Below, one piece after another: positions 1 to 8,591 of a DNA stretch of 64,000 nucleotides. A model generated the notes under the pieces. It saw nothing but the letters and a program-made list of their open reading frames with translations, had not been told where the DNA came from and did not search any database. How positions within the stretch are numbered: the first letter of the stretch is position 1; every line of letters begins with the position of its first letter. The position numbers and the translations under genes were made by a program. The stretch is from Cohnella fermenti (lineage in GTDB: Bacteria; Bacillota; Bacilli; Paenibacillales; Paenibacillaceae): assembly GCF_004801405.1 (NCBI RefSeq), contig NZ_SSOB01000001.1, positions 62,001 through 126,000 of the forward strand, in the 5' to 3' direction.

Positions 1-2
1 GA

Positions 3-2420
3 AAGACGTTTGAGGCACTTGCCATAATTAAATATCATGAATTAAGGAACGATCGTGTTTTGGTACTTTGTCCGAAACGCCTGCGTGATAACTGGACATT
101 GTACAAGTCAAACGATCGACGCAATATTCTTGCTGCGGACCGCTTTAATTTCGATGTGCTTAATCACACGGACCTGTCTCGTGATGAGGGGAAGACTGGA
201 GATATTGACCTGTCTCAGTTAAATTGGGGGAACTATGACCTCGTAGTTATAGATGAATCACATAACTTTCGTAACAAGCAAACTCCACGTCAAGGCGGGG
301 AGACCCGTTATGATCGATTGATGCGCAAGATCATCAAAGAAGGAGTCAAAACACGGGTATTAATGCTTTCAGCAACACCAGTGAATAATAGATTAGCGGA
401 TTTGCGCAATCAGATAGTGTTCGCCACTGAAGGGGACGATGTTGCTCTTTTTGAGCATGGTATTTCAAGCATTGACAATACTACCCGGCTTGCACAAAAG
501 CAGTTCAATCGTTGGTTAGAGCTGGATGAGGATGAAAAGACATCATCTCGTTTGATTGAGATGTTGGGATTTGATTATTTTACATTATTGGACCATCTAA
601 CGATTGCTCGTTCTCGCAAGCATATAGAGAAGTATTATGGAATAGCTGAAACAGGCCGCTTCCCGTCTCGTCTGAAGCCAATCAATATCAAGCCGGACGT
701 AGATAGCGCCGGTCAATTCCAATCCATCCGGGAAATTAATCAAGAAATTCGGAAGCTTAATTTGGCCTCTTATGCGCCTTTGCGCTATATTTTAGCCACT
801 AAACAGGCAGCCTATGATGCTAAGTACAGCACTAGAATCCGTGGTGGCGAAGGTTTATTTCGTCAGGTAGACCGAGAGGAAAATCTGATCCACCTGTTAC
901 GTGTTAACTTGCTTAAACGAATGGAAAGCTCCGTCTCTTCATTTGCTCTGACTATCCAGAGGCAACTTAATGACGTTGAAACAACATTAACCAGGGTAGA
1001 GGCACACGAAGAAGAAATTGAAGAGTTGGATATCACCGACGTAGACATAGATGATCCTGCTTTCGAGAGCCTGCTGGTAGGGCGTAAGGTAAAGGTGCTG
1101 CTTGGAGATGTTGACCTTATAAGGTGGAAGCAGGATCTTATTGAAGATCGGAATAGATTAGCAACATTGCTCTCAGCCGCAAGACAGGTTGATGCCACTC
1201 GTGATGCAAAGCTGATGGCACTAAAGGAAGTCATTGTACACAAGTGTATGAATCCTCTCAACACCGGTAATCGTAAGGTGATTGTTTTTACGGCCTTCGC
1301 AGATACGGCCAAATATCTTTATGAGCATTTGGCGGTATGGGTGAAAGAGACGCTTGGCATTAATGCTGCTCTCGTAACGGGATCTGGCGGTAACCAGGTT
1401 ACTTTACCTGGATTGCGTAAAGATTTGGGTGCAATTCTGACCGCGTTCTCCCCCCGCTCGAAAGAGCGTCCAGAAGAACTCAATAGCGAGGGGGAGATCG
1501 ATCTATTAATCGCTACGGATTGTATTTCCGAAGGTCAAAACCTTCAAGATTGTGATTGGTTAATCAATTATGATATCCATTGGAACCCAGTACGCATTAT
1601 CCAGCGTTTTGGACGTATTGACCGACTTGGTTCACCTAATGAACAAATACAGCTAGTTAACTTTTGGCCGAACATGGAATTGGAGGAATATATCAATCTT
1701 GAGCAACGTGTTAGTGGCCGTATGGTGCTGCTCGACATTTCTGCCACCGGCGAGGAGAACTTAATTGAACAGCAATCTGGCAATCAAATGAACGACCTAG
1801 AGTATAGACGTAAACAATTGCTTAAGTTACAAGATGCAGTAATAGATTTAGAAGACCTATCGTCGGGAGTATCCATTACTGATCTCACACTAATGGGATT
1901 CCGAATTGATTTGGCACAATATATAAAGATGCATCCTGGCAGACTCGAATCGTTGCCACTAGGGACCTGTGCAATCACTACTTCAAATGAGGTGGAGATT
2001 TCGCCTGGTATTGTTTTTTGCTTGCGTGGAGAAGGTGCAGCTTCAGAGATTGCCGAACCTGGCTATCCACTTTCACCGCATTATTTGGTATATATAGGTG
2101 ATGAAGGGCCTGTTCTGTTACCGCACACGCAAGTCAAGAGGATTCTCGATCAGATTAAACGTCAATGCATAGGACGTGATCTTCCGGACGCTGAGGCGTA
2201 TAATCGCTTCGAGCAAGCAACACGATTTGGTGAGGATATGCGGCATGCTCAACGCATGTTGTCAGCGGCGGTGGCATCCATTGTCGGCAAGAGTGAAGAA
2301 CGTGCTGTAGCTAGCCTGTTTTCACCTGGTGGTACCCATGCTATCAGAGGTGAGTTCGCTGGTATTAATGATTTTGAAGTTGTCGCATTTCTAGTAGTGT
2401 TGCCGGAGGATGGGGCATGA
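3..2420 (+). CDS. SNF2/HepA-type helicase of a type III R-M operon (5' end cut by window)
   Basis: The frame is open from base 3, so the gene starts upstream of the window; about 805 residues are visible. The first residues (KTFEAL) fit the end of a Walker A motif. Then come motif II (VVIDESHNFRN), motif III (MLSATPVNN), and near 1560-1650 the C-terminal RecA lobe with ATDCISEGQNLQ and the arginine finger motif RIIQRFGRIDRLG. This is the superfamily 2, SNF2/RapA-like arrangement: an ATP-driven DNA translocase rather than an unwinding helicase. It overlaps the next gene by 4 bp, so it is translationally coupled to DUF4391, Mod and Res. The role in restriction is inferred from this coupling. 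Base composition is clearly AT-richer than the genes after 8592, which suggests horizontal acquisition. The helicase family is secure; the biological role is not proven. Confidence 0.85.
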   Translation, partial: KTFEALAIIKYHELRNDRVLVLCPKRLRDNWTLYKSNDRRNILAADRFNFDVLNHTDLSRDEGKTGDIDLSQLNWGNYDLVVIDESHNFRNKQTPRQGGETRYDRLMRKIIKEGVKTRVLMLSATPVNNRLADLRNQIVFATEGDDVALFEHGISSIDNTTRLAQKQFNRWLELDEDEKTSSRLIEMLGFDYFTLLDHLTIARSRKHIEKYYGIAETGRFPSRLKPINIKPDVDSAGQFQSIREINQEIRKLNLASYAPLRYILATKQAAYDAKYSTRIRGGEGLFRQVDREENLIHLLRVNLLKRMESSVSSFALTIQRQLNDVETTLTRVEAHEEEIEELDITDVDIDDPAFESLLVGRKVKVLLGDVDLIRWKQDLIEDRNRLATLLSAARQVDATRDAKLMALKEVIVHKCMNPLNTGNRKVIVFTAFADTAKYLYEHLAVWVKETLGINAALVTGSGGNQVTLPGLRKDLGAILTAFSPRSKERPEELNSEGEIDLLIATDCISEGQNLQDCDWLINYDIHWNPVRIIQRFGRIDRLGSPNEQIQLVNFWPNMELEEYINLEQRVSGRMVLLDISATGEENLIEQQSGNQMNDLEYRRKQLLKLQDAVIDLEDLSSGVSITDLTLMGFRIDLAQYIKMHPGRLESLPLGTCAITTSNEVEISPGIVFCLRGEGAASEIAEPGYPLSPHYLVYIGDEGPVLLPHTQVKRILDQIKRQCIGRDLPDAEAYNRFEQATRFGEDMRHAQRMLSAAVASIVGKSEERAVASLFSPGGTHAIRGEFAGINDFEVVAFLVVLPEDGA

Positions 2421-3181
2421 ATGTCACAGACTTATTATCTGCGATGGAACTGTCCAAAAGTACAGCTGTAAATCAGCGTGTTCCGAAAAAGCTCTTCATT
2501 GAAAATGGTGCAAAAACTACTGCTGACAAACGCCAGATCAATGAGGGTATCGATGAAATATATTGGCTGGCTACGATTAAACCATCCACAGTTGGAGTGC
2601 CGGAATATCGAGATGAAATGCGTGAGTATCTTGAGATCGCTATTCTTAACGTAACCGTGCGTTCAGGGGCTAATGCTAGGCGTATTGCTGAGTTTGTGCA
2701 TCGTGCAATACCTTATCCTGTGTGGCTGCTGCTTGCACAAGACAAGGGGATAAAGATTTCACTTGCTCACAAACGTTGGGCTCAAAATGAGAAGAGCAAA
2801 GTAGTTCTGGAAGGTGAAATTGTAGAAATTGATTTAGAAAGTCATTCAAAGGCGACACTGGAGTTAGAAAAACGTTTTTTGGATGGACTATCCTTGACGA
2901 ATCAGCGTCGATCAAACATTATGATCCTGTATCAAAGCTGGATGGACGCTCTTTTGGCTTGGCAGGCTGCTCTCCTAACAGGTCAATTTGCCCAAGCGAG
3001 AACAACAGAACAAGCCATTATTCGTCGTGAATCATTAATAAAATATAAACATTTGATTTCTCAGATTGAGACGCTTCGTTCGCGTGCCATACGTGAGCAC
3101 CAAATTAGTCGACTCATAGAAATAAACATGGAGATAAAGCGCCTAGAAATAAAGCTTGATGAAGTCAAAGCAAACATTTAA
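2417..3181 (+). CDS. DUF4391 domain protein
   Basis: This 254-residue protein begins in the ATGA overlap with the helicase. It matches my memory of the DUF4391 family: an N-terminal KSTAVNQRVPKKLF segment, a central IPYPVWLLLAQDKGIKISLAHK segment with the family's hydrophobic strand pattern, and a C-terminal helical half (residues about 170-250) rich in Arg, Glu and Ile that should form a coiled coil. DUF4391 proteins are commonly found beside type III Mod genes and helicases. Their biochemical function is unknown to me, and no catalytic motif is visible. Only 12 bases separate it from Mod. A structural or adaptor role between helicase and Mod/Res is an inference from the operon. Confidence 0.8.
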   Translation: MNVTDLLSAMELSKSTAVNQRVPKKLFIENGAKTTADKRQINEGIDEIYWLATIKPSTVGVPEYRDEMREYLEIAILNVTVRSGANARRIAEFVHRAIPYPVWLLLAQDKGIKISLAHKRWAQNEKSKVVLEGEIVEIDLESHSKATLELEKRFLDGLSLTNQRRSNIMILYQSWMDALLAWQAALLTGQFAQARTTEQAIIRRESLIKYKHLISQIETLRSRAIREHQISRLIEINMEIKRLEIKLDEVKANI

Positions 3182-3193
3182 TGGAGGATTCCA

Positions 3194-5260
3194 ATGAATA
3201 AATTTACTACAGACGATCCGGAGACGAAATCAAGTGATATCATTTCTGAAAATATCGGACGCTTGAAAGAATTGTTCCCGGAGGCATTCATCGAAGGGAA
3301 GATTGATTTCGAAGTTTTGAAGCAGTTATTGGCTGGTGTGATAGAAGAACGGGAAGAGAAATACGGCCTGAATTGGCATGGTAAACGGCAAGCTCGACAA
3401 CTAGCGCTCACTCCAAGTACAGGAACGTTGCGTCCCTGCCCAGAAGATAGTGTGGATTGGATAAATACAAAAAACTTATTTATTGAGGGTGACAATTTAG
3501 AGGTCCTGAAACTCTTGCAGAAAAGCTATGCAAATAAGGTAAAACTCATTTATATTGACCCACCGTACAATACAGGTAAGGATTTTATCTATTCTGATGA
3601 TTTCCGAGACAGCATAAAAAATTACCAGATGCTTACGGGCCAATTAAATAGTGATGGACGAAAGATCTCTAGTAATTCTGAAGCTTCAGGACGTTTCCAT
3701 ACTGACTGGCTCAACATGATTTACCCTCGGATTATGTTAGCAAGACATTTATTGCGCGAAGACGGAGTCATTTTCATTAGTATAGATGAGGCGGAGTTTA
3801 AAAACTTAAAATCCGTTTGCGATGAAGTCTTTGGTGAAGAAAATTACATTGCAACATTGATCTGGGAGAAGGGAAGAAAAAATGATGCGAAGTTAATTTC
3901 AGTAGGCCATGAATATATGCTTGTTGTCGCCAAAAACAAGTCGTATTTCACTGCGAATAATATTAAATGGCGTGAAGCAAAGCCAGGAGCGAAGGAAATT
4001 CTTGATGAGTATCTGAGATTGAGGTCAGTTCATAAAACGGATAATTTTTCTATCGAACGTGGAATCCGGGATTTTTACGAATCGTTGTCCAAAACCCATC
4101 CTTCTAAAAAGCATACTAGATACAATAAAGTTGATAACAAAGGGGTGTGGAGAGATGATAATATGTCGTGGCCTGGTGGCGGAGGGCCGGATTACGATGT
4201 AATACATCCCGTTACAGGGAAAAAGTGCGCTGTTCCAGAAGGGGGATGGCGTTACAGCACTCCTGAGAAGATGGATGAAATGATTAGAAAAGGTAAGGTA
4301 ATATTCCGCGAAGATCACACTGAACCTCCAATCAGAAAAACCTATTTAGTGGAGGTCGATGATGAACAAGATGTCGGAATAGAGGAATTTGAAGCATCGG
4401 ATGACTCTGATGATCTACCCATTCAAGTGGCTGGTAGCTATTTTTACCGAAGTGCACTTCAATCAACAAATGAACTTACAAGATTATTCGGTAAAAAAGT
4501 GTTTAACAACCCGAAAGATCACGAAGTGCTCGCTAGATGGATTTCTTATGTTGGCGTCGGACAGAATGATATTGTAATGGATTTTTTTGCAGGGTCTGGA
4601 ACAACTGGACACGCTGTTTTTTATCTAAATTTGATAGACAAAAAGGATATCCACTTCATATTAGTGCAGATCCCCGAACCCATAGATCCAAAAAATAAAG
4701 CAAGTAAACCTGCAGCTGCATTGTTGGAAAACATGGGGAAGCCCTTTAATATAGCGGAATTAACCAAGGAGCGTCTTCGTCGTGTAATTGCAGGGATTAT
4801 TGATGATAAATCCCAATCCACGAGTGATTTAGGATTTCGTGTCTTCAAACTGGACTCATCAAATATCCATACTTGGGATCCGGATCAGGATGATATTGGA
4901 AAGACATTGCTTGACCATCTTGAACATATTCGTGCGGATCGTAGTGAAAATGACATCCTTTACGAATTGTTGTTAAAGCTTGGTTTAGATCTCTGTGTAC
5001 CGATCGAAACCCGCAAAATTTCCGGAAAATTGGTACATGCTGTAGGTGCCGGTGTTCTCCTTGTTTGCCTTGATATGCATATATCACAAGAAGAGGCTGA
5101 ACCATTAGCGACTGGCATTGTTACATGGTACAAGGAACTGGATCCAGCTGGCAAGGCTACTTGCATATTTCGCGATAGCGCCTTTGCAGACGATGTTACG
5201 AAAACCAATCTTGCAGCAATTCTCCAGCAGAATGGGCTGGACAAAGTGCGGAGTCTATAG
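3194..5260 (+). CDS. mod: Type III restriction-modification DNA methyltransferase (Mod)
   Basis: The 688-residue protein is an adenine-specific DNA methyltransferase of the beta class. The catalytic motif DPPYNTG lies near residue 122 and the SAM-binding motif DFFAGSGTTGHA near residue 465, the order typical of Mod subunits. The region between them (about 200-430) is the expected target-recognition domain. In the family, Mod methylates one strand of an asymmetric site and gives the Mod-Res complex its specificity. ATG is preceded by GGAGG at 3183-3187. The GC content is low and resembles the other three genes of the operon. The target sequence cannot be read from the protein. Confidence 0.93.
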   Translation: MNKFTTDDPETKSSDIISENIGRLKELFPEAFIEGKIDFEVLKQLLAGVIEEREEKYGLNWHGKRQARQLALTPSTGTLRPCPEDSVDWINTKNLFIEGDNLEVLKLLQKSYANKVKLIYIDPPYNTGKDFIYSDDFRDSIKNYQMLTGQLNSDGRKISSNSEASGRFHTDWLNMIYPRIMLARHLLREDGVIFISIDEAEFKNLKSVCDEVFGEENYIATLIWEKGRKNDAKLISVGHEYMLVVAKNKSYFTANNIKWREAKPGAKEILDEYLRLRSVHKTDNFSIERGIRDFYESLSKTHPSKKHTRYNKVDNKGVWRDDNMSWPGGGGPDYDVIHPVTGKKCAVPEGGWRYSTPEKMDEMIRKGKVIFREDHTEPPIRKTYLVEVDDEQDVGIEEFEASDDSDDLPIQVAGSYFYRSALQSTNELTRLFGKKVFNNPKDHEVLARWISYVGVGQNDIVMDFFAGSGTTGHAVFYLNLIDKKDIHFILVQIPEPIDPKNKASKPAAALLENMGKPFNIAELTKERLRRVIAGIIDDKSQSTSDLGFRVFKLDSSNIHTWDPDQDDIGKTLLDHLEHIRADRSENDILYELLLKLGLDLCVPIETRKISGKLVHAVGAGVLLVCLDMHISQEEAEPLATGIVTWYKELDPAGKATCIFRDSAFADDVTKTNLAAILQQNGLDKVRSL

Positions 5261-5272
5261 GGAGGGCCGCTT

Positions 5273-8251
5273 GTGAAACTACAGTTTGAGTCCAATCTTG
5301 ATTATCAGCTAACGGCTATTGATTCGGTCTGTGACCTGTTTCGTGGGCAGGAGATATGTCGTACTGAGTTCACCGTAACCAACGCTGTATTAGATGATCA
5401 GCTATCTTTTGCCTTCGAAGAGAACGATCTAGGTATTGGTAATCGTTTGAGCCTACTGAATGATGAAATTATAAAGAACCTTAACGATATTCAACTAAAG
5501 AACGGGCTTCCTCCCTCGGCAACACTCACCTCTGGTGATTTCTCTGTGGAGATGGAGACAGGAACCGGAAAAACTTATGTTTATCTACGCACGATATTTG
5601 AGCTCAACAAACGATATGGCTTTACTAAGTTTGTCATTGTCGTACCATCAGTAGCAATTAAGGAAGGAGTATACAAGTCCCTTCAACTTACTGATGATCA
5701 TTTCCGTGGATTGTATACAAACACACCGTTTGAATATTTTATTTATGACTCCGCAAAGCTTGGCCAAGTGCGCAACTTCGCGACTAGCCCGCATATTCAA
5801 ATTATGATTGTGACGGTTGGGGCCATAAATAAAAAAGAGGTCAATAATCTATATAAAGATTCGGAGAAAACTGGCGGCGAGAAGCCGATAGATCTAATTA
5901 AGGCCACTCGTCCAATTATTATTGTAGATGAACCACAAAGTGTTGATGGAGGTCTAGAGGGACGAGGCAAAGAAGCACTTGGGGCAATGAATCCGTTGTG
6001 TACCCTTCGCTATTCGGCTACACATGTGGACAAACACCATATGGTATACCGTCTGGATGCGGTTGATGCCTATGAGAAAAGGTTGGTAAAACAAATCGAA
6101 GTCGCCTCAGCAACGATTGAGGAGGCGAATAACAAGCCGTATGTACGGTTAATATCAGTAGATAACAAACGAGGAATCATCAACGCCAAAGTAGAATTAG
6201 ATGTGGACACTACTAACGGCGTACAGCGTCGCGAAGTAACCGTGCAGGACGGGGATGATCTCGAGCAAACCACTAGGCGAGCGATTTATCAAGGGTGTCG
6301 TATTGGTGAGATTCGCGTGGGGAAAGGCAACGAGTTAGTCGAATTACGTGTGCCAGGTGACGAGCGCTATCTCAAACTCGGGGAAGTCTGGGGGAGTGTA
6401 GATACACTGGCAGTACAACGTCATATGATTCGTCGTACCATCAAGGAACATTTAGATAAGGAGATGCGCCTTAGACCACAAGGAATCAAAGTGCTATCAT
6501 TATTCTTCATCGACGCAGTGGACAAGTACCGTCAATATGATGAGAACGGCAACCCAATGAAAGGTGAATATGCCCGGATTTTCGAAGAAGAGTATCGAAG
6601 GCTCGCGAATCATCCTGATTATCATACATTGTTCCAAGAGGTAGAACTGAGTCGTGATGCTGCACTAGTTCATGATGGATATTTCTCTATCGATAAAAAG
6701 GGTGGTTGGTCGGACACAGCCGAGAACAACCAAGCCAATCGAGATAATGCTGAGCGTGCGTATAACCTAATCATGAAGGAAAAGGAGAAGCTCCTAAGCT
6801 TCGAGACGCCACTTAAATTTATTTTTTCACATTCGGCTCTTAGGGAAGGTTGGGATAACCCGAATGTATTTCAGATTTGTACGCTTAGAGAAATTCAGAC
6901 TGAGCGTGAGCGGCGGCAGACAATTGGCCGCGGATTACGGTTAGCAGTTAATCAGAACGGTGTAAGGGTACGAGGATTTGACACGAATACGCTTACGGTT
7001 ATTGCCACGGAGAGCTACAAGGACTTTGCAGAGAATCTGCAAAAAGAGATCGAAGCAGACACTGGTATCCGCTTTGGTGTCGTGGGGGAACATCAGTTCT
7101 CAGCGATTTCTGTGATCCAGCCGGATGGTGAGAAGACACCACTAGGGTTCGAGCGTTCCAAGATTTTATGGGAGCATCTTAAGGTTCATGATTATATTAA
7201 TGGACAAGGAAAAATTCAGGACAAGCTTAAAAAGGCGCTTAAGGAAGGGACATTGTTCTTATCTTCGGAGTTTGAAACTCTAGGCAGCCAAGTTACAGAG
7301 ATATTGCGTAAGCTCGCAGGCCGGCTAGAGATAAAAAATGCTGATGAACGCAAACAAGTTCGTGCTAGGCAAGCTGTCTTACAAAGTGTAGAGTTCAAGG
7401 CGCTGTGGGATCGAATTAAGTACAAGACCACCTACCGTGTGAATTTTGATAATGAAAAGCTAATTCAGGAATGTATCCGCGCCGTTCAAGGTATGCCGTC
7501 AATTTCCAAGACGCGTCTTCAATGGCGAAAGGCTGATATCGTCATCGGTAAGGCTGGCGTAGAGGCTGCTGAGAGAACCGGGGCAGCAACAGCAGTATTA
7601 GAGGAGTTCGATATTGTGCTGCCAGATTTACTTACTGACTTGCAGGATCGAACGCAACTCACCAGACGTAGTATTCAGCGCATACTCTCGGAGAGTCAGA
7701 GGCTAGACGATTTTAAGCGTAATCCTCAACAATTCATTGGGCTAGTTGCTGAAACAATCAACCGCAATAAACGATTAGCATTAGTGGATGGTATCAAGTA
7801 TCAGCGATTAGGTGAAGAATACTATTATGCGCAGGAACTAATTGAACAGGAAGAACTGACCGGATATTTGAAAAATATGCTCAACGATACCATGAAATCG
7901 GTTTATGAGCATGTTGTATACGATTCGGAGACGGAACTACACTTTGCAGATCAGCTCGAGAAGAATAGCTCCGTCAAGTTGTATGCCAAACTGCCTGGAT
8001 GGTTTGTCGTGCCGACCCCCCTTGGAGGCTACAACCCGGATTGGGCTGTGCTTATTGAGAAGGACGGAGATGAATTGTTGTACTTTGTAGTTGAAACGAA
8101 AAGTAGTCTCTTCACGGATGATCTGAGAGATCGTGAAGGGGCTAAGATCGCGTGTGGCAAAGAGCATTTCAAATCGCTTTCTGTGGGGGAAGCTCCAGCC
8201 AAATACGTCGTAGCTCGTGGAATAGATGATGTGATAAATTTGATTCCGTAG
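5273..8251 (+). CDS. res: Type III restriction endonuclease subunit (Res), helicase-nuclease
   Basis: The 992-residue protein has a complete superfamily 2 ATPase: Walker A ETGTGKT near residue 97, DEPQ box near 217, SATH near 247, and the IGRGLR motif VI near 550. The C-terminus (about 918-942) has the PD-(D/E)xK nuclease signature NPDW...VVETKSS expected for Res. GTG start with GGAGGG eight bases upstream, 12 bp after Mod, so this is one transcript. In the family, Res uses ATP to search or slide along DNA and cleaves when two unmethylated sites are in head-to-head orientation. All key residues visible by eye are present, so the enzyme should be active. A rho-independent terminator follows. 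Confidence 0.93.
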   Translation: MKLQFESNLDYQLTAIDSVCDLFRGQEICRTEFTVTNAVLDDQLSFAFEENDLGIGNRLSLLNDEIIKNLNDIQLKNGLPPSATLTSGDFSVEMETGTGKTYVYLRTIFELNKRYGFTKFVIVVPSVAIKEGVYKSLQLTDDHFRGLYTNTPFEYFIYDSAKLGQVRNFATSPHIQIMIVTVGAINKKEVNNLYKDSEKTGGEKPIDLIKATRPIIIVDEPQSVDGGLEGRGKEALGAMNPLCTLRYSATHVDKHHMVYRLDAVDAYEKRLVKQIEVASATIEEANNKPYVRLISVDNKRGIINAKVELDVDTTNGVQRREVTVQDGDDLEQTTRRAIYQGCRIGEIRVGKGNELVELRVPGDERYLKLGEVWGSVDTLAVQRHMIRRTIKEHLDKEMRLRPQGIKVLSLFFIDAVDKYRQYDENGNPMKGEYARIFEEEYRRLANHPDYHTLFQEVELSRDAALVHDGYFSIDKKGGWSDTAENNQANRDNAERAYNLIMKEKEKLLSFETPLKFIFSHSALREGWDNPNVFQICTLREIQTERERRQTIGRGLRLAVNQNGVRVRGFDTNTLTVIATESYKDFAENLQKEIEADTGIRFGVVGEHQFSAISVIQPDGEKTPLGFERSKILWEHLKVHDYINGQGKIQDKLKKALKEGTLFLSSEFETLGSQVTEILRKLAGRLEIKNADERKQVRARQAVLQSVEFKALWDRIKYKTTYRVNFDNEKLIQECIRAVQGMPSISKTRLQWRKADIVIGKAGVEAAERTGAATAVLEEFDIVLPDLLTDLQDRTQLTRRSIQRILSESQRLDDFKRNPQQFIGLVAETINRNKRLALVDGIKYQRLGEEYYYAQELIEQEELTGYLKNMLNDTMKSVYEHVVYDSETELHFADQLEKNSSVKLYAKLPGWFVVPTPLGGYNPDWAVLIEKDGDELLYFVVETKSSLFTDDLRDREGAKIACGKEHFKSLSVGEAPAKYVVARGIDDVINLIP

Positions 8252-8282
8252 AGTCAGATGAATGAGTTGAATGAAACGAAAC

Positions 8283-8326
8283 GCAGTTGAAGGTGTTGAT
8301 TTCTCAATGCCCTTAACTGCTTTTTG
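8283..8326 (+). terminator. Rho-independent terminator of the R-M operon
   Basis: GCAGTTgAAGG pairs with CCTTAACTGC, leaving one bulged base, and is followed by TTTTTGATTTT. It sits 32 bp after the res stop codon. Confidence 0.75.
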
Positions 8327-8411
8327 ATTTTGGCTGTATTGAATATTAGTTTAATCTTTTTTATTTGTTGTGCAACAGGGTGCACGAATACTTATGTTTG
8401 CCATTAGATAA

Positions 8412-8564
8412 TTACTAGAGATCAAATCATATTCGTTGCCTAAGATGCCTCTGGTTCGAGCGGGTTTTGATGAAGGGCTCATGTGGTATTACAGGAATCC
8501 AATTGAGCAACCTATTCGTCCGACTTATCATCCAGAAATGTTTCGAGGTCGATATACGATATAA
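8412..8564 (+). pseudogene. Coding-like 3' fragment of an unidentified gene
   Basis: In the 340-bp gap between res and the DUF3427 helicase an open stretch ends at a TAA (8562-8564). From an ATG at 8445 it gives 39 residues (beginning MPLVRAGFDEGLMWYYRNP) with ordinary protein composition. There is no ribosome binding site before the ATG, and a stop lies just upstream at 8409-8411. It reads like the surviving C-terminus of a larger gene displaced by insertion of the defence genes, although a genuine small protein cannot be excluded. I do not recognise the family. The rest of the gap (8327-8411) holds no feature I can support. Confidence 0.35.
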
Positions 8565-8591
8565 GGATAGCAAGGAAGGGAGACGAACTAC

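Noticed and set aside
1-8251. The first operon as BREX or DISARM
   Set aside because: There is no PglZ, BrxL or DrmA/DrmB. The methyltransferase and nuclease motifs and gene order are those of type III Mod and Res.
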